Source: Bradyrhizobium sp. OK095
Lineage (GTDB): Bacteria > Pseudomonadota > Alphaproteobacteria > Rhizobiales > Xanthobacteraceae
DNA length: 64,000 nucleotides
Direction: 5' to 3'
NCBI RefSeq assembly: GCF_900109945.1
Contig: NZ_FOBX01000001.1
Span: 868,001-932,000 of the forward strand
Shown here: positions 9,214 through 17,982 of the stretch, in pieces
Layout: each line of letters begins with the position of its first letter
How positions within the stretch are numbered: position 1 is the first letter of the stretch
The notes under the pieces: model-generated
What the model was told of the DNA's origin: nothing
What the model saw: only the letters and a program-made list of their open reading frames with translations
Database searches by the model: none
Program-made: the position numbers and the translations under genes

Positions 9214-9589
9214 CCGGTATTCGATCCCTTCACGCCCGATCGTCGGTCCGGCCATCGTTGCTCTCAAATCAGAAAATGAAATCATCGCAATCATGCAACG
9301 CGGCGTTCGGCGCAGCCCCGCTGCCCTGCCATAATCTCATGGCGTCGCAGCGCCTCGCAATGAACGGGGGTCTGTTTGCTCCGGGTTCCAGCCCGTTGCG
9401 CGTGCAATTTCAGCGATCGTGGCCATTGGGCAACATTTTCATGCATCGCAACATAGGCGGCCTGGAGAGACGGGCGCTCCGGCAGAATTGAGCGGATACG
9501 GCGCGGGTTGATGGTCAGGCGTATCAGGCCTAGTTTGCGCTGGAAGGCTTGCCGCGTGCTGGCGCGGCCGCTGATCGTAAGGGAATGCG
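9214..9589. other. Divergent intergenic region between autotransporter and gspN-like gene
   Basis: This 376-base stretch has no convincing gene on either strand. It must carry the promoter of the autotransporter (reading left) and probably one for the gspN-like gene (reading right). The part near 9265-9295 is locally A/T-rich (TCAGAAAATGAAATCATCG), which fits the autotransporter control region. I see no clear -35/-10 pair or inverted repeat. Confidence 0.5.
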
Positions 9590-10279
9590 ATGTTCGCCTG
9601 GCTTCGAGCGATGGGATTGGCCGCGCTGTGCGCGGTACTGGGCATCGCCGCGAGCTCGGCGGCCACGTCCTCGCGCATGGATATCCTGCCCGATGATGCC
9701 GCCGGCCCCGCCGAAAGCGTCGATGTCGGCGCGGTGCGGCCGATCGCGCAGCCGGCGCAGGCTGTGAGCAAGCCGGTTCCCCGCGGCAATCCGCTGTGGG
9801 CCGTACCGCTCTCGGCGCTGACCACGACCCAGGATCGCCCGATCTTCTCGGCCTCGCGCCGGCCACCGCCGCGTGCGGTCGCCGCATCGGCGGTCGAAGA
9901 GCTGCAGCCTCCGCCGCCCAAGCCGGTCGATGCGCCGCCGCCGCTGATGCTGGTGGGGGCCGTGGTGGGCGAGGGCGATGCGATCGCGATTCTCGTCAAC
10001 CGCACCGACCAGAAGGTCGTGCGGCTGCGGCAGGGCGAATCGCTCGGCGGCTGGTCGCTGACGGCGGTTCAGCCGCGCGAGGTGACGCTCAAGCAGGGCG
10101 ATCGCAGTGAGGTTTTGACGCTGCAGCGGCCGGACGGAACGGCCGCTGCTCCACCCGCGGCGGGCACCACGCCCATGGAGGCCGGCGGCAAGCTGACCAT
10201 GCCGACCTCGATCGATACGCCGTTCGCGCCCTTCGTGCCGCGCGCCACGCCGAAGAACGGCGAGTCGGACGGGCTGTAA
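9590..10279 (+). CDS. Type II secretion protein GspN/GspC-like
   Basis: The 229-residue product has an N-terminal hydrophobic segment (about residues 5-24), a linker, the motif RPIFSASRRPP, a Pro-rich stretch near 105-120 and a compact C-terminal domain (MLVGAVVGEGDAIAIL...VVRLRQGES). That arrangement matches the homology-region domain of GspC/GspN, which joins the inner-membrane platform to the outer-membrane secretin. Alphaproteobacteria often annotate it as GspN. It has the same direction as gspF-M but is separated from gspM by the autotransporter gene. Whether it fills the GspC role cannot be settled here. Confidence 0.75.
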   Translation: MFAWLRAMGLAALCAVLGIAASSAATSSRMDILPDDAAGPAESVDVGAVRPIAQPAQAVSKPVPRGNPLWAVPLSALTTTQDRPIFSASRRPPPRAVAASAVEELQPPPPKPVDAPPPLMLVGAVVGEGDAIAILVNRTDQKVVRLRQGESLGGWSLTAVQPREVTLKQGDRSEVLTLQRPDGTAAAPPAAGTTPMEAGGKLTMPTSIDTPFAPFVPRATPKNGESDGL

Positions 10280-10282
10280 GGA

Positions 10283-11425
10283 TTATCGTCCGAGGATCTC
10301 GCCGAGCGTTTCGCAGACCCGCTCTTGTTGTGCCTCTTGCAAACCGATCCAGAACGGCAGCCTGACCAGCCGCTCGGACAGATCCGTGGTGTGCTTGAGA
10401 TCGCCATGCGTGCGCCCAAACCGCATCCCGGCCGGCGCGGAGTGCAGTGGCACATAGTGGAAGACCGCTCCGATCTTCGCGTCCCGCAGCTTGCCGAGCA
10501 CGGTGTCGCGATTCGTACCTCGCGGCAGCAGCACGTAATAGAGATGGCCATTGTGCGTGCAATGGCCGGGCACGACCGGACGGCGCAGCAGCCCGCGCTG
10601 CTCGAGCGGCGCCAGCATGGTGTGATACCGATCCCAGATCGCGAGCCGCTCGCTTGTGATGTGCTCGGCGTCCTCCAGCTGGGCCCACAGGAAGGCTGCG
10701 GTCAGGTCGCTCGGCAGCAGCGACGAGCCGACGTCCTGCCAGGTGTATTTGTCGACCTCGCCGCGGAAGAAGCGGCCACGATCGGTGCCCTTCTCGCGAA
10801 TGATCTCGGCGCGCAAGGCGAGCGCGGGATCGTTCACCAGCAGCGCGCCGCCTTCGCCCGACATGATGTTCTTGGTCTCGTGGAAGGAGAAGCTGCCGAG
10901 ATCGCCGATGGCGCCGAGTGGCGTGCCCTTGTAGCTCGCCATGATGCCCTGCGCCGCATCCTCGACGATGCGCAAGGCGTGGCGCTTTGCGATCGCGAGG
11001 ATCGGGTCCATCTCGCAGGCGACGCCGGCATAGTGCACCGGCGCGATCGCGCGGGTGCGCGAGGTGATGGCGGCCTCGATCTGGCGTTCGTCGAGGTTGA
11101 GCGTGTCCTCGCGGATGTCGACGAAGACAGGGATCGCGCCGCGCAGCACGAAAGCGTTCGCCGTCGAGACGAAGGTGAAGGAGGGCATGATGACCTCGTC
11201 ACCGCTTTTGAGATCGAGCAGGATCGCGGCGAGGTCGAGGGCGGAGGTGCAGGAATGCGTGAGCAGCGCCCTGGCACTGCCGGTGCGCCGTTCGAGCCAT
11301 TCGTGGCAGCGCCGGGTGAAGGCCCCGTCGCCCGACAAATGATGGCTCTTCAGAGCCAGCTCGATATTGGCCTGCTCCTTGCCCGTGACGTAAGGCCGGT
11401 TGAAGGGGATGAATTCGGATGCCAT
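10283..11425 (-). CDS. wecE: dTDP-4-amino-4,6-dideoxygalactose transaminase, WecE/RffA type
   Basis: This is a PLP-dependent DegT/DnrJ/EryC1 aminotransferase that makes a 4-amino-4,6-dideoxyhexose from a nucleotide-linked 4-keto-6-deoxyhexose. The 380-residue product matches my memory of enterobacterial WecE along most of its length (for example GDEVIMPSFTFVSTANAFVL, PVHYAGVACEMD and REKGT). The PLP lysine is K185 in SFHETKN. It stops three bases from the convergent gspN-like gene and is divergent from the flippase at 11553. No rmlA/rmlB pair to supply its dTDP substrate is seen in the window. Confidence 0.88.
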   Translation of the reverse strand: MASEFIPFNRPYVTGKEQANIELALKSHHLSGDGAFTRRCHEWLERRTGSARALLTHSCTSALDLAAILLDLKSGDEVIMPSFTFVSTANAFVLRGAIPVFVDIREDTLNLDERQIEAAITSRTRAIAPVHYAGVACEMDPILAIAKRHALRIVEDAAQGIMASYKGTPLGAIGDLGSFSFHETKNIMSGEGGALLVNDPALALRAEIIREKGTDRGRFFRGEVDKYTWQDVGSSLLPSDLTAAFLWAQLEDAEHITSERLAIWDRYHTMLAPLEQRGLLRRPVVPGHCTHNGHLYYVLLPRGTNRDTVLGKLRDAKIGAVFHYVPLHSAPAGMRFGRTHGDLKHTTDLSERLVRLPFWIGLQEAQQERVCETLGEILGR

Positions 11426-11552
11426 TGCCTAAGCTGTCTAACCGCCTTAAGACGCGGCTTCAACGTCCCAATCCGATCGCGCCAAATTGGCGGCTTTCAT
11501 TGCGGGAATCAACCGGCGATCGCGCGCCGGGGCTTGCCGGGAAGGATGCGGC

Positions 11553-13133
11553 TTGACCGATACGCAAATGGACGCGCCCGGCACGTCCGGCGGTTCGAGC
11601 GGACCCGGCGGGGTCGGCCGCGCCCGACGGCTCCTGCAGGGCTGGTCCGCGAACCTCGTCCAGATGGTGCTGGGGCTGACCCAGCAATTGCTGCTGATCC
11701 CCGCCTTCCTGCATGTCTGGAGCAGCGACTTGCTTGCGGCCTGGCTCGCGATCTATGCGGCCGGCAGTCTCGTGGTCGTGGCTGACGCCGGCTTGCAGCT
11801 GCGGGCGATCAATCGCTTTCTCGCCTTCAAGGCCTGCGTCGACTGCGACGGGCGCACGGCGAACTTCTATTCGGCGATGCTGCGGATCTACCTCGCCGTC
11901 ATCGCCGTGCTGGGCGTCGTGCTGTGTGCGGCCATTTATCTGGCGCCTCCGTCGACGGTCCTCGGCTTCCACGCCGCGCCGACCTTCGACGCCGCGATGC
12001 TGGTGATGACGCTGGGCATGCTCCTGACCTTGCCCGCCAATCTCGCCTCAGGCCTCTATCGCGTGCGTGGCCAGTACGGCCGGACGGTGTGGCTGCAGAA
12101 CGGCGCGCTGCTGCTCGGCCAGATCGCGCAGCTGGCGGCACTCGCGATGTTCGGCAGCCTGCTCGCGGTGGCGATCGCCTTCGTATCGATGCAACTGCTG
12201 TTCACGATTGGCCTCTCCGCATTCGATGCGCCGCGGCTGTTTCCGTTCCTGCGCCGTGCCGGCAAGCCGCCATTCACACCGCCATCGCTGCGCTGGAGCA
12301 TCGGGCAGTTCGGCCGTGCGCTGCCCTTCGCGGTCGGCAATTTCACCGAGCTCGCGCTGGTCAACGTTCCCGTGCTGCTGGTCTCCGCACTGGTCACCAA
12401 CCGCGTCGCGGTGGCGCAATGGGGCCTGACGCGGGTGATCGCGAGCCTGGTGCGCGGCCTCTGCCTCCAGGTCACGCTGCCGCTCGCCGCCGAGCTCGGC
12501 CACGACCATGCGATCGGCGACAAGGAACGGCTGCGCCGGCTCTACGCCCACGGCTCGGTGTTCGTGACCGGCCTTGCCTGCCTGATCGTCGCTGGCTTGC
12601 TGCCGTTCTGGCCGGACTTCTTCGCGTTGTGGACCCATGGCAGCATCCCCTATGACGCGCCGCTCACGGTGACGCTGCTGCTTGGCTCGGCGGCGGTGGC
12701 GCCGTCGCTGCTGGCGCTGGGCTTTGCCAACCACAGCAATCGCGGCGACCTCCTGATCCGCACCAAGGGACTTCAGCTCGTCGTCTTCCTGGTGCTGTCC
12801 TTCATCCTGATCCCGCGGCTAGGACCACTCGGTGCCGCGCTTGCCGTGGTCGCGAGCGACATGCTCGTGCAGTTCGGCCTGCTCGCGCTGACGGTGATGC
12901 GGCAAACCCTGCGCCAGCCGCTTTGGCATATCGCGTTTCTGACGCTGATGGCCGTCGTCATCGTGGCGTCAGGCTGGCTGATCGGGCTTGCGATTACCAC
13001 GCTGGTGCGGGGGAGCGGGCTCGTGCATTTCATCGTGGAATGCGCGATCTGGCTGGCTGCGGTTGGTGTGCTCGCAAGCCCGCTGCTGAATGCGGCGCTG
13101 CGCGAGCGTTTGCGGGCGTTGATTCCGGCCTAG
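11553..13133 (+). CDS. Polysaccharide flippase, Wzx/MATE-like (first of two)
   Basis: This is a multi-pass membrane protein of about 526 residues with some 12-14 hydrophobic helices, of the polysaccharide transporter superfamily that flips lipid-linked repeat units across the inner membrane. The frame extends up to a TTG at 11487, but I chose the TTG at 11553 because it follows GGGAAGGA with good spacing; an ATG at 11568 is the alternative. It converges on the glycosyltransferase at 13140 with only six bases between stops. Neighbours suggest it serves the operon at 13.1-20.3 kb. Confidence 0.83.
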   Translation: MTDTQMDAPGTSGGSSGPGGVGRARRLLQGWSANLVQMVLGLTQQLLLIPAFLHVWSSDLLAAWLAIYAAGSLVVVADAGLQLRAINRFLAFKACVDCDGRTANFYSAMLRIYLAVIAVLGVVLCAAIYLAPPSTVLGFHAAPTFDAAMLVMTLGMLLTLPANLASGLYRVRGQYGRTVWLQNGALLLGQIAQLAALAMFGSLLAVAIAFVSMQLLFTIGLSAFDAPRLFPFLRRAGKPPFTPPSLRWSIGQFGRALPFAVGNFTELALVNVPVLLVSALVTNRVAVAQWGLTRVIASLVRGLCLQVTLPLAAELGHDHAIGDKERLRRLYAHGSVFVTGLACLIVAGLLPFWPDFFALWTHGSIPYDAPLTVTLLLGSAAVAPSLLALGFANHSNRGDLLIRTKGLQLVVFLVLSFILIPRLGPLGAALAVVASDMLVQFGLLALTVMRQTLRQPLWHIAFLTLMAVVIVASGWLIGLAITTLVRGSGLVHFIVECAIWLAAVGVLASPLLNAALRERLRALIPA

Positions 13134-13139
13134 CTTAAT

Positions 13140-14348
13140 TTAGCGCGGCGTCAGCGCCAGCCGATGCTTCAGCCGTTCCAGATGGCGGGCGAATTGCGCG
13201 TGGCCGGCCTTGGTCTCCTCGGCAAATTGCGCGAGCCTGACATGGCCGGCTACTTGCAACCGCTCGCGCGTGCCGTCGGTGCGGAGGGTGACGATCGCAT
13301 CAGCGAGCGAGCGCGGATCGTCGTAGTCGAACAGGAGCGCGGCGTCGCCGGCCTGGGCCTTGAAGGCTTCAGGGTAGATCACGGGCGTGCCGACCGCCCA
13401 GGCTTCCAGCGGCGGCAGATTGGTCGGGCCGAAATAGCTCGGCATCACCAGCGCCGCCGCGCCGCGATAAAGCGCGCCGAGCTCGGCCGACTCGACGAAG
13501 CCGATGATGGAGATCTGATCCGACAGACCCAGGGTGCGGATCGCCGCGTTGATCTTGTCGCGGCCGCCGCGATCCGAGCCGCACAGCACCAGCCGTTCGG
13601 TGATGCCCCGCTCGCGCAGGCTCGCGAGCGCTGCGAGCAGCGTCATGTGGTTCTTGTGCGGCCAGAACTGCGCCGGATAGAACAGATAGCCGGGCTCGAG
13701 CCGGTACTTTGCCAGCACCGCCGCATCGTCGGCAGCGGCTGGCGCGGACTGGCTGACATAGGCCGAGGGCGAGAACGGGATACAGACCGCGCGATCCCGC
13801 TCCATGGCGTAGCGCCGGCAGAGATCGTCGGTCAGCTCGGGTGCATTCACGATCACCACCGCCGCCTTGGTGCTGGCAAGACCGAACAGGATCTCGCGGC
13901 GCTCGAATTCGCCGAAGGTGCGGACTTCCGGAAACTCCGGCGCGTCGCGATGGCAGCCGTCGAAGATCGTGATGATGAAAGGCAGCTCGTACAGCAGCAG
14001 ATGCCGCTTCGAGGTCGAGGTGAAGTGCACGACGTCGATGCCGTCGCGGATCAGCGCGCGCTCGAACGGCGATTTCAGCTTCAGCGCGATCTGGACGAGA
14101 TCGAACGGCCCGCAATATTTCAGGAACAGGAAGAGATAGTCGATCACGCCGAATTTGCACAGCCGGCCTGCGACGCCGAACTCCTTCAGGATCTCCAGCG
14201 TCTTCGGATAGGGCGAGTAGACCACGATCTCGTTGCCCGAGGTGGCGGCCCAGTCGCGCAGCCACAGCAGATCGTTGAGCGGCTGCTGAAAGCCGCCGCC
14301 GACCTCGAGCGCCTGTTCCAGCATCACGGCGAGCCGCAGCGGTCTCAC
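13140..14348 (-). CDS. Glycosyltransferase, GT4-like (GT-B fold)
   Basis: The product of about 402 residues has the typical two-domain GT-B layout. The C-terminal half carries the nucleotide-sugar site: YPAQFWPHKNH, LVLCGSDRGG, IIGFVESAELGALYRGA and the E-x7-E-like block PPLEAWAVGTPVIYP. It transfers a sugar to a lipid-linked glycan on the cytoplasmic face. I start it at the GTG at 14348, whose GTGA overlaps the stop of the methyltransferase upstream; an in-frame ATG at 14420 would overlap that gene by more than 70 bases. It is the last gene of the minus-strand operon. Confidence 0.83.
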   Translation of the reverse strand: MRPLRLAVMLEQALEVGGGFQQPLNDLLWLRDWAATSGNEIVVYSPYPKTLEILKEFGVAGRLCKFGVIDYLFLFLKYCGPFDLVQIALKLKSPFERALIRDGIDVVHFTSTSKRHLLLYELPFIITIFDGCHRDAPEFPEVRTFGEFERREILFGLASTKAAVVIVNAPELTDDLCRRYAMERDRAVCIPFSPSAYVSQSAPAAADDAAVLAKYRLEPGYLFYPAQFWPHKNHMTLLAALASLRERGITERLVLCGSDRGGRDKINAAIRTLGLSDQISIIGFVESAELGALYRGAAALVMPSYFGPTNLPPLEAWAVGTPVIYPEAFKAQAGDAALLFDYDDPRSLADAIVTLRTDGTRERLQVAGHVRLAQFAEETKAGHAQFARHLERLKHRLALTPR

Positions 14349-15112
14349 GGCGTGCCGCTCTTTCTGGTAACCGCGTAGGCTGCCCAGCTCTTCGTACTCG
14401 GCGCGTCCTGCGTCAGCCATGCGGCATGGGCTGCGGGCTCGAAGCCGCTCGCCTGTAGCGCCGCGTCGATCTCGAACGGAAACCAGTAGCGCATGTGGTG
14501 CGCTTCATCGACGCGACGGATCGTGGCGCGCTTGGTGTCCTCGCAGAACAGCGTGTAGTTCACGGTGACGGTCGCGGCCTGCTCGTCGTGGTCGGATTGC
14601 GCGATGCGGGTGAGGCGCAGCGGTGTCTGCTCGATCACCTTGACCCGCGTCTCGACGCCCTGCGCCAGCACGGCGCCGCCATACCAATAGTCGAAGAAGA
14701 GCACGCCATCGGGCTTCAGCGCGGCATGAGCGGTGCGGAACATCGCCGCCAGCGCGTCGCGGCTAGTCTGGTAGCTCGCGACATGAAACAGCGATACCAC
14801 GGCATCGAAGTCGCGTTCGGGGCCCGTCTCGCAGGCATTGCCCTGCCGGAATGGAATCGACAACCCGGCCTGTTCGGCGCGCGTTTTGGCGCTTGCGATC
14901 ATCTCATGGCTGAGATCGATACCGGCAACATTCCATCCCTGGCGCGCGAAGGCGAGTGCGTGCAGACCGGTGCCGCAGCCGAGATCAAGCAGCTTGCCTG
15001 AGGAAACGCCGTAATCGCGCAGGCGCGCTTCGACGAACGCCGTCTCCGCCGCGTAATCCTTGTCCCGGTAGAGGAGATCATACCAGGGCGCGTATTCGGC
15101 GAACACCGTCAC
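14345..15112 (-). CDS. Class I SAM-dependent methyltransferase
   Basis: The 255-residue product has a Rossmann methyltransferase core with motif I at LLDLGCGTGLHALAFA, an acidic end of beta-2 (GIDLSHEMI) and motif II/III (FDAVVSLFHV, LKPDGVLFFDYW). The family includes many sugar O- and N-methyltransferases; the acceptor cannot be told. It sits between an aminotransferase and a glycosyltransferase with four-base overlaps on both sides. Methylation of the amino sugar made by the neighbouring aminotransferase is a plausible inference. Confidence 0.8.
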   Translation of the reverse strand: MTVFAEYAPWYDLLYRDKDYAAETAFVEARLRDYGVSSGKLLDLGCGTGLHALAFARQGWNVAGIDLSHEMIASAKTRAEQAGLSIPFRQGNACETGPERDFDAVVSLFHVASYQTSRDALAAMFRTAHAALKPDGVLFFDYWYGGAVLAQGVETRVKVIEQTPLRLTRIAQSDHDEQAATVTVNYTLFCEDTKRATIRRVDEAHHMRYWFPFEIDAALQASGFEPAAHAAWLTQDAPSTKSWAAYAVTRKSGTP

Positions 15113-16230
15113 GCCAAAATCTCCTTCAGCGCCTGCGCGGAGCGAGTGATCTCATCATCGGTCAAGGCAAGGCCGCTTGGCAGATAAAACCCGCGGCGGG
15201 CTATGTATTCCGCGTTCGGATGGGATTCGTCGAGCATCAGGCCCATCCGGCGCAGCACCGGCTGTTCGTGCATGCACCAGAAGAATGGCCGTGTTCCGAT
15301 GCCCTTCTCGCCGAGACGGCGCATCGCCTCCTTGGCGTCGAACGGCACGTCGTCGTTCAGTACGATGCCGTAGACCCAGTAGATATTGTCCGCATAGCTG
15401 GTCCGGGCGACCGGGCGGCGGATGCTGTTGAGGCCACCGAGATGCTCGTCATAGAGCCGGCCGATCCGGCGCTTGAGCCCGACCGTCCGCGGCAGGCGCT
15501 CAACCTGGGCGACGCCGAGTGCGGCCTGCAGGTTGGTCATGCGCGCGTTCCAGCCGAGCTCCTCGTGGACGAAACGTTGCTGCGGCTGGAAGCAGAGATT
15601 GCGATAGCCTTGCAGGCGATCGGCGAGCGCATCATCGTCGGTGAGGATCATGCCGCCTTCACCTGTCGTGACGTGCTTGTTCGGATAGAAGCTGAAAGTC
15701 GAGACGTCGCCGAAGCTGCCGCAGGGTTTGCCGCGATAGGTCTGGCCGTGCATCTCGGCGGCGTCCTCGATCACTTTCAGATCGTGCTTGCGCGCGAGCG
15801 CCATGATCGGATCGAGATCGACCGGCAGGCCGTAGATGTGAACCAGCATGATCGCGCGCGTGCGCGGCGTGATCGCGGCTTCGACGTCCTCGGCCGTCAT
15901 GTTCCAGGTCGCGGCATCGCAATCGACCCCGACGGGGACGAGGCCGGCGCGCACGATCGCAGCGGCGCAGCTGATGATCGTGAAGGTCGGGATGATGACT
16001 TCGGAGCCTTGCTCGAGCCCGAGCGCATGCACCGCAATGTCGAGTGCGACCGAGCCGTTGGTCACGGCGATGCCGTGGCGACGTCCCGCAGTCTCGGCCA
16101 TCGCCTGCTCGAAGCGCTTGATGAACGGTCCCTCCGAAGAGATCCATCCGGTGCGGATGCATTCGGCGAGATACTCGGCCTCGTTGCCATCGAGCAGTGG
16201 CGTGTTGACGGGAATGAATGGCGCGGTCAC
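15109..16230 (-). CDS. DegT-family sugar aminotransferase, perosamine-synthase-like
   Basis: This PLP-dependent enzyme of about 373 residues resembles GDP-perosamine synthases and related 4-keto-sugar aminotransferases. Visible landmarks are SNGS-like VTNGSVALDIA, IIPTFTIISCAAA, VIEDAAEMHGQTY and the PLP lysine K185 in FYPNKHVTTGEGG. The GTG at 16230 overlaps the stop of the cupin gene, and the open frame above it to 17439 runs antiphase through other genes and is discarded. The nucleotide carrier (GDP, dTDP or UDP) cannot be read from the sequence. No gmd is present in the window. Confidence 0.83.
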   Translation of the reverse strand: MTAPFIPVNTPLLDGNEAEYLAECIRTGWISSEGPFIKRFEQAMAETAGRRHGIAVTNGSVALDIAVHALGLEQGSEVIIPTFTIISCAAAIVRAGLVPVGVDCDAATWNMTAEDVEAAITPRTRAIMLVHIYGLPVDLDPIMALARKHDLKVIEDAAEMHGQTYRGKPCGSFGDVSTFSFYPNKHVTTGEGGMILTDDDALADRLQGYRNLCFQPQQRFVHEELGWNARMTNLQAALGVAQVERLPRTVGLKRRIGRLYDEHLGGLNSIRRPVARTSYADNIYWVYGIVLNDDVPFDAKEAMRRLGEKGIGTRPFFWCMHEQPVLRRMGLMLDESHPNAEYIARRGFYLPSGLALTDDEITRSAQALKEILA

Positions 16231-16673
16231 CGGCCTGGGTCCTTGATCCGGATCTCGGACGGTGGAACTTCGGTGAACCTCGTCTTGTCGTTCTCGCCGG
16301 AATAGGGGCCTTGCTTGATCTCGAACATTTCGAGCGGTTCGAGCACGTGGAAGCCGTGGGCGCCGCTGCACAACAGGATGATGTCGCCGGCGCCGAGCAC
16401 GCGGCTTTCGAGATATTTTTCCTCGACGGTGTAGAAGTCGACCTGGAGCTTGCCCTTCTGGATCAGCAGCACTTCCTGGGTGTAGTGCACCTCGCGCGTC
16501 ACCTTGTTGTGGCGATGCGGCTCGATGCTCTTGCCTTTCGGATGGCTCATATAAGCGAGCTGCTGCGACAGTTCCGGCGTCGAAAAGAAATGGATACCCG
16601 GCTCGCGAAACGAGGCGCGCACGATGATCGCATAAAGCTGATCGCCGAATCGAACATGTTCGACGTGTTCCAT
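16227..16673 (-). CDS. Small cupin protein of O-antigen clusters
   Basis: The 148-residue product is a single-domain cupin. The metal-binding motif 1 is visible as EPHRHNKVTREVHYTQEVL and motif 2 as GDIILLCSGAHGF. Proteins of this kind are common beside DegT aminotransferases in polysaccharide loci and are distantly related to FdtA-type ketoisomerases, but I know of no firm function for this branch. I chose the ATG at 16673, preceded by GAGGCTTACG; a TTG at 16700 is possible. It overlaps the aminotransferase start by four bases, so a shared pathway is likely. There is a 126-base gap upstream. Confidence 0.7.
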   Translation of the reverse strand: MEHVEHVRFGDQLYAIIVRASFREPGIHFFSTPELSQQLAYMSHPKGKSIEPHRHNKVTREVHYTQEVLLIQKGKLQVDFYTVEEKYLESRVLGAGDIILLCSGAHGFHVLEPLEMFEIKQGPYSGENDKTRFTEVPPSEIRIKDPGR

Positions 16674-16799
16674 CGTAAGCCTCGACAAAAAGCACTGCAA
16701 TTAGAGTGAGATAGCCGTCCCGCTGCTCACTTTGGCCATTTTGGCCGGGACCGTCAAGGGCGGACCGAACATGACAATCGGTGCGACATTGGCGCGGAT

Positions 16800-17978
16800 T
16801 TAACCGACGTAACCCAGGATCTCCTCGACGCGCCGGCGGAAGGTGTGGGCGGCAAATGTCCTGGCCTGTCCCGCCGTCGCGATGGACCTGCGCGCCGCGT
16901 CGTCGCCGAGATAGCGTTCGATCTGCGCAAGGCAGTCCTCGACCGTGCGCCAGGCGGCGACCTCGCGATCGAGGGCGAACAGCGTGTGCAGATTGTCCTT
17001 GAAGTCGGTGAGCAGGAATGCGCCGACGCCGGTCGCTTCGAACAGGCGTGCATTCCCGGCCTCGCGGCCGGCCATGTCGATGTGCGAATTGAGCGTGACG
17101 CGTGAGGCGCGCAGTGCCTGGTACATCTCCACGCCCCAGACCTCGCCCTGGTAGCAACGATGTAGCGGCGAGGAGGCGGGAAGGGTGTGCAGGCCGCTGC
17201 CGAACAGTTTGAGGTCGTAGCGCCGCGCCACCGCTTCGAGCTGCGCGACGCGGAGCTGGTGATCCGCCGACACCGCGCCGACGAAGGTGACGTCGAAACT
17301 TTGCGACGGCGGCGGCGGCAGAACGTCGAGGATCGTGGGCTCGAAGGCGAGGTGAACGATTTCGGCGCGCGCGCCATGGGCGCGGAAGAACTCCACCACC
17401 GCACCCATCTGCGAGATCATGAGGTCGTAGACCGACCAATCCTCGCCGCGCGAGGGCGAGATGCCGACCTGGCCGACCAGGACCGGGCGGCCGATCTCCT
17501 TGATCCGGCGCGCCAGGCGCGTGTCGACGTGAAACAGATCCTGGTTGAGGACGAGATCGGGTTTAAAATCCTCGATCTGCGCCAGCAGGATGTTTTCAGC
17601 CTCAGTGTCGAGGCGCGGGCTGAGGCCGACCTTGCGCGCGAGCGGTCGCAGCACCGGCTTGAACGGCGCGACCGCGCGTTGCAGCCAGCCGGGGATGGCA
17701 TCGCGCGCCGCGGGCGCGCCTGGCGGCGCCGGCTCGGTGACGGCGAGGCCGTGCTCGCGCGCCCACGCTGCCCGCATCCAGGGATTGTTGACGTGGATGT
17801 CAGCGGCGACGTGCCCTAGCCGTGCGAAATTGCGTGAGTAGAAATCGGCAACCCCGAACAGGCTGGCGTTCCGCGCCGCCATCTGCGCAGCGTAGGGCTC
17901 GTTCTCGAGGCCCGGATGGCGGCGGTAGAGCCAGGAGAGAAAACGCGGATAATCGGCATTGAGGATCAGGATGCGCAC
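16800..17978 (-). CDS. Glycosyltransferase, CgeB-like
   Basis: The 392-residue product resembles CgeB/glycosyltransferase-family-1 proteins: an N-terminal Rossmann half (MRILILNADYPRFLSWLYRR) and a C-terminal half with FDVTFVGAVSADHQLRVAQLE, GVEMYQALRASRVTLNSH and E-rich donor-binding residues (GREAGNARLFEATGVGAFLLTD). The start is a GTG five bases after the polymerase stop. A frameshifted remnant of the first 70 codons of a close relative lies at 29434-29648 in inverted orientation. Confidence 0.82.
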   Translation of the reverse strand: MRILILNADYPRFLSWLYRRHPGLENEPYAAQMAARNASLFGVADFYSRNFARLGHVAADIHVNNPWMRAAWAREHGLAVTEPAPPGAPAARDAIPGWLQRAVAPFKPVLRPLARKVGLSPRLDTEAENILLAQIEDFKPDLVLNQDLFHVDTRLARRIKEIGRPVLVGQVGISPSRGEDWSVYDLMISQMGAVVEFFRAHGARAEIVHLAFEPTILDVLPPPPSQSFDVTFVGAVSADHQLRVAQLEAVARRYDLKLFGSGLHTLPASSPLHRCYQGEVWGVEMYQALRASRVTLNSHIDMAGREAGNARLFEATGVGAFLLTDFKDNLHTLFALDREVAAWRTVEDCLAQIERYLGDDAARRSIATAGQARTFAAHTFRRRVEEILGYVG

Positions 17979-17982
17979 GGCG

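Noticed and set aside
7996..9279. Long plus-strand open frame (over 400 codons) opposite the autotransporter
   Set aside because: Its Arg/Gly/Asp-rich composition is the mirror of the repetitive GC-rich adhesin codons; it has no domain signature, and the opposite strand is clearly coding.
10325..11785. Plus-strand open frame of nearly 490 codons opposite wecE
   Set aside because: It is an antisense shadow of a well-conserved aminotransferase and also runs into the flippase gene in a different frame.
13110..13160. Bidirectional terminator between the convergent flippase and glycosyltransferase
   Set aside because: Stops are only six bases apart and no stem with a T-run is present.
14956..16305. 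Plus-strand open frame of about 450 codons opposite the perosamine-synthase-like gene
   Set aside because: It has the basic, Asp/Arg-rich composition typical of antisense frames in GC-rich DNA and no motif; the minus-strand enzyme is unmistakable.
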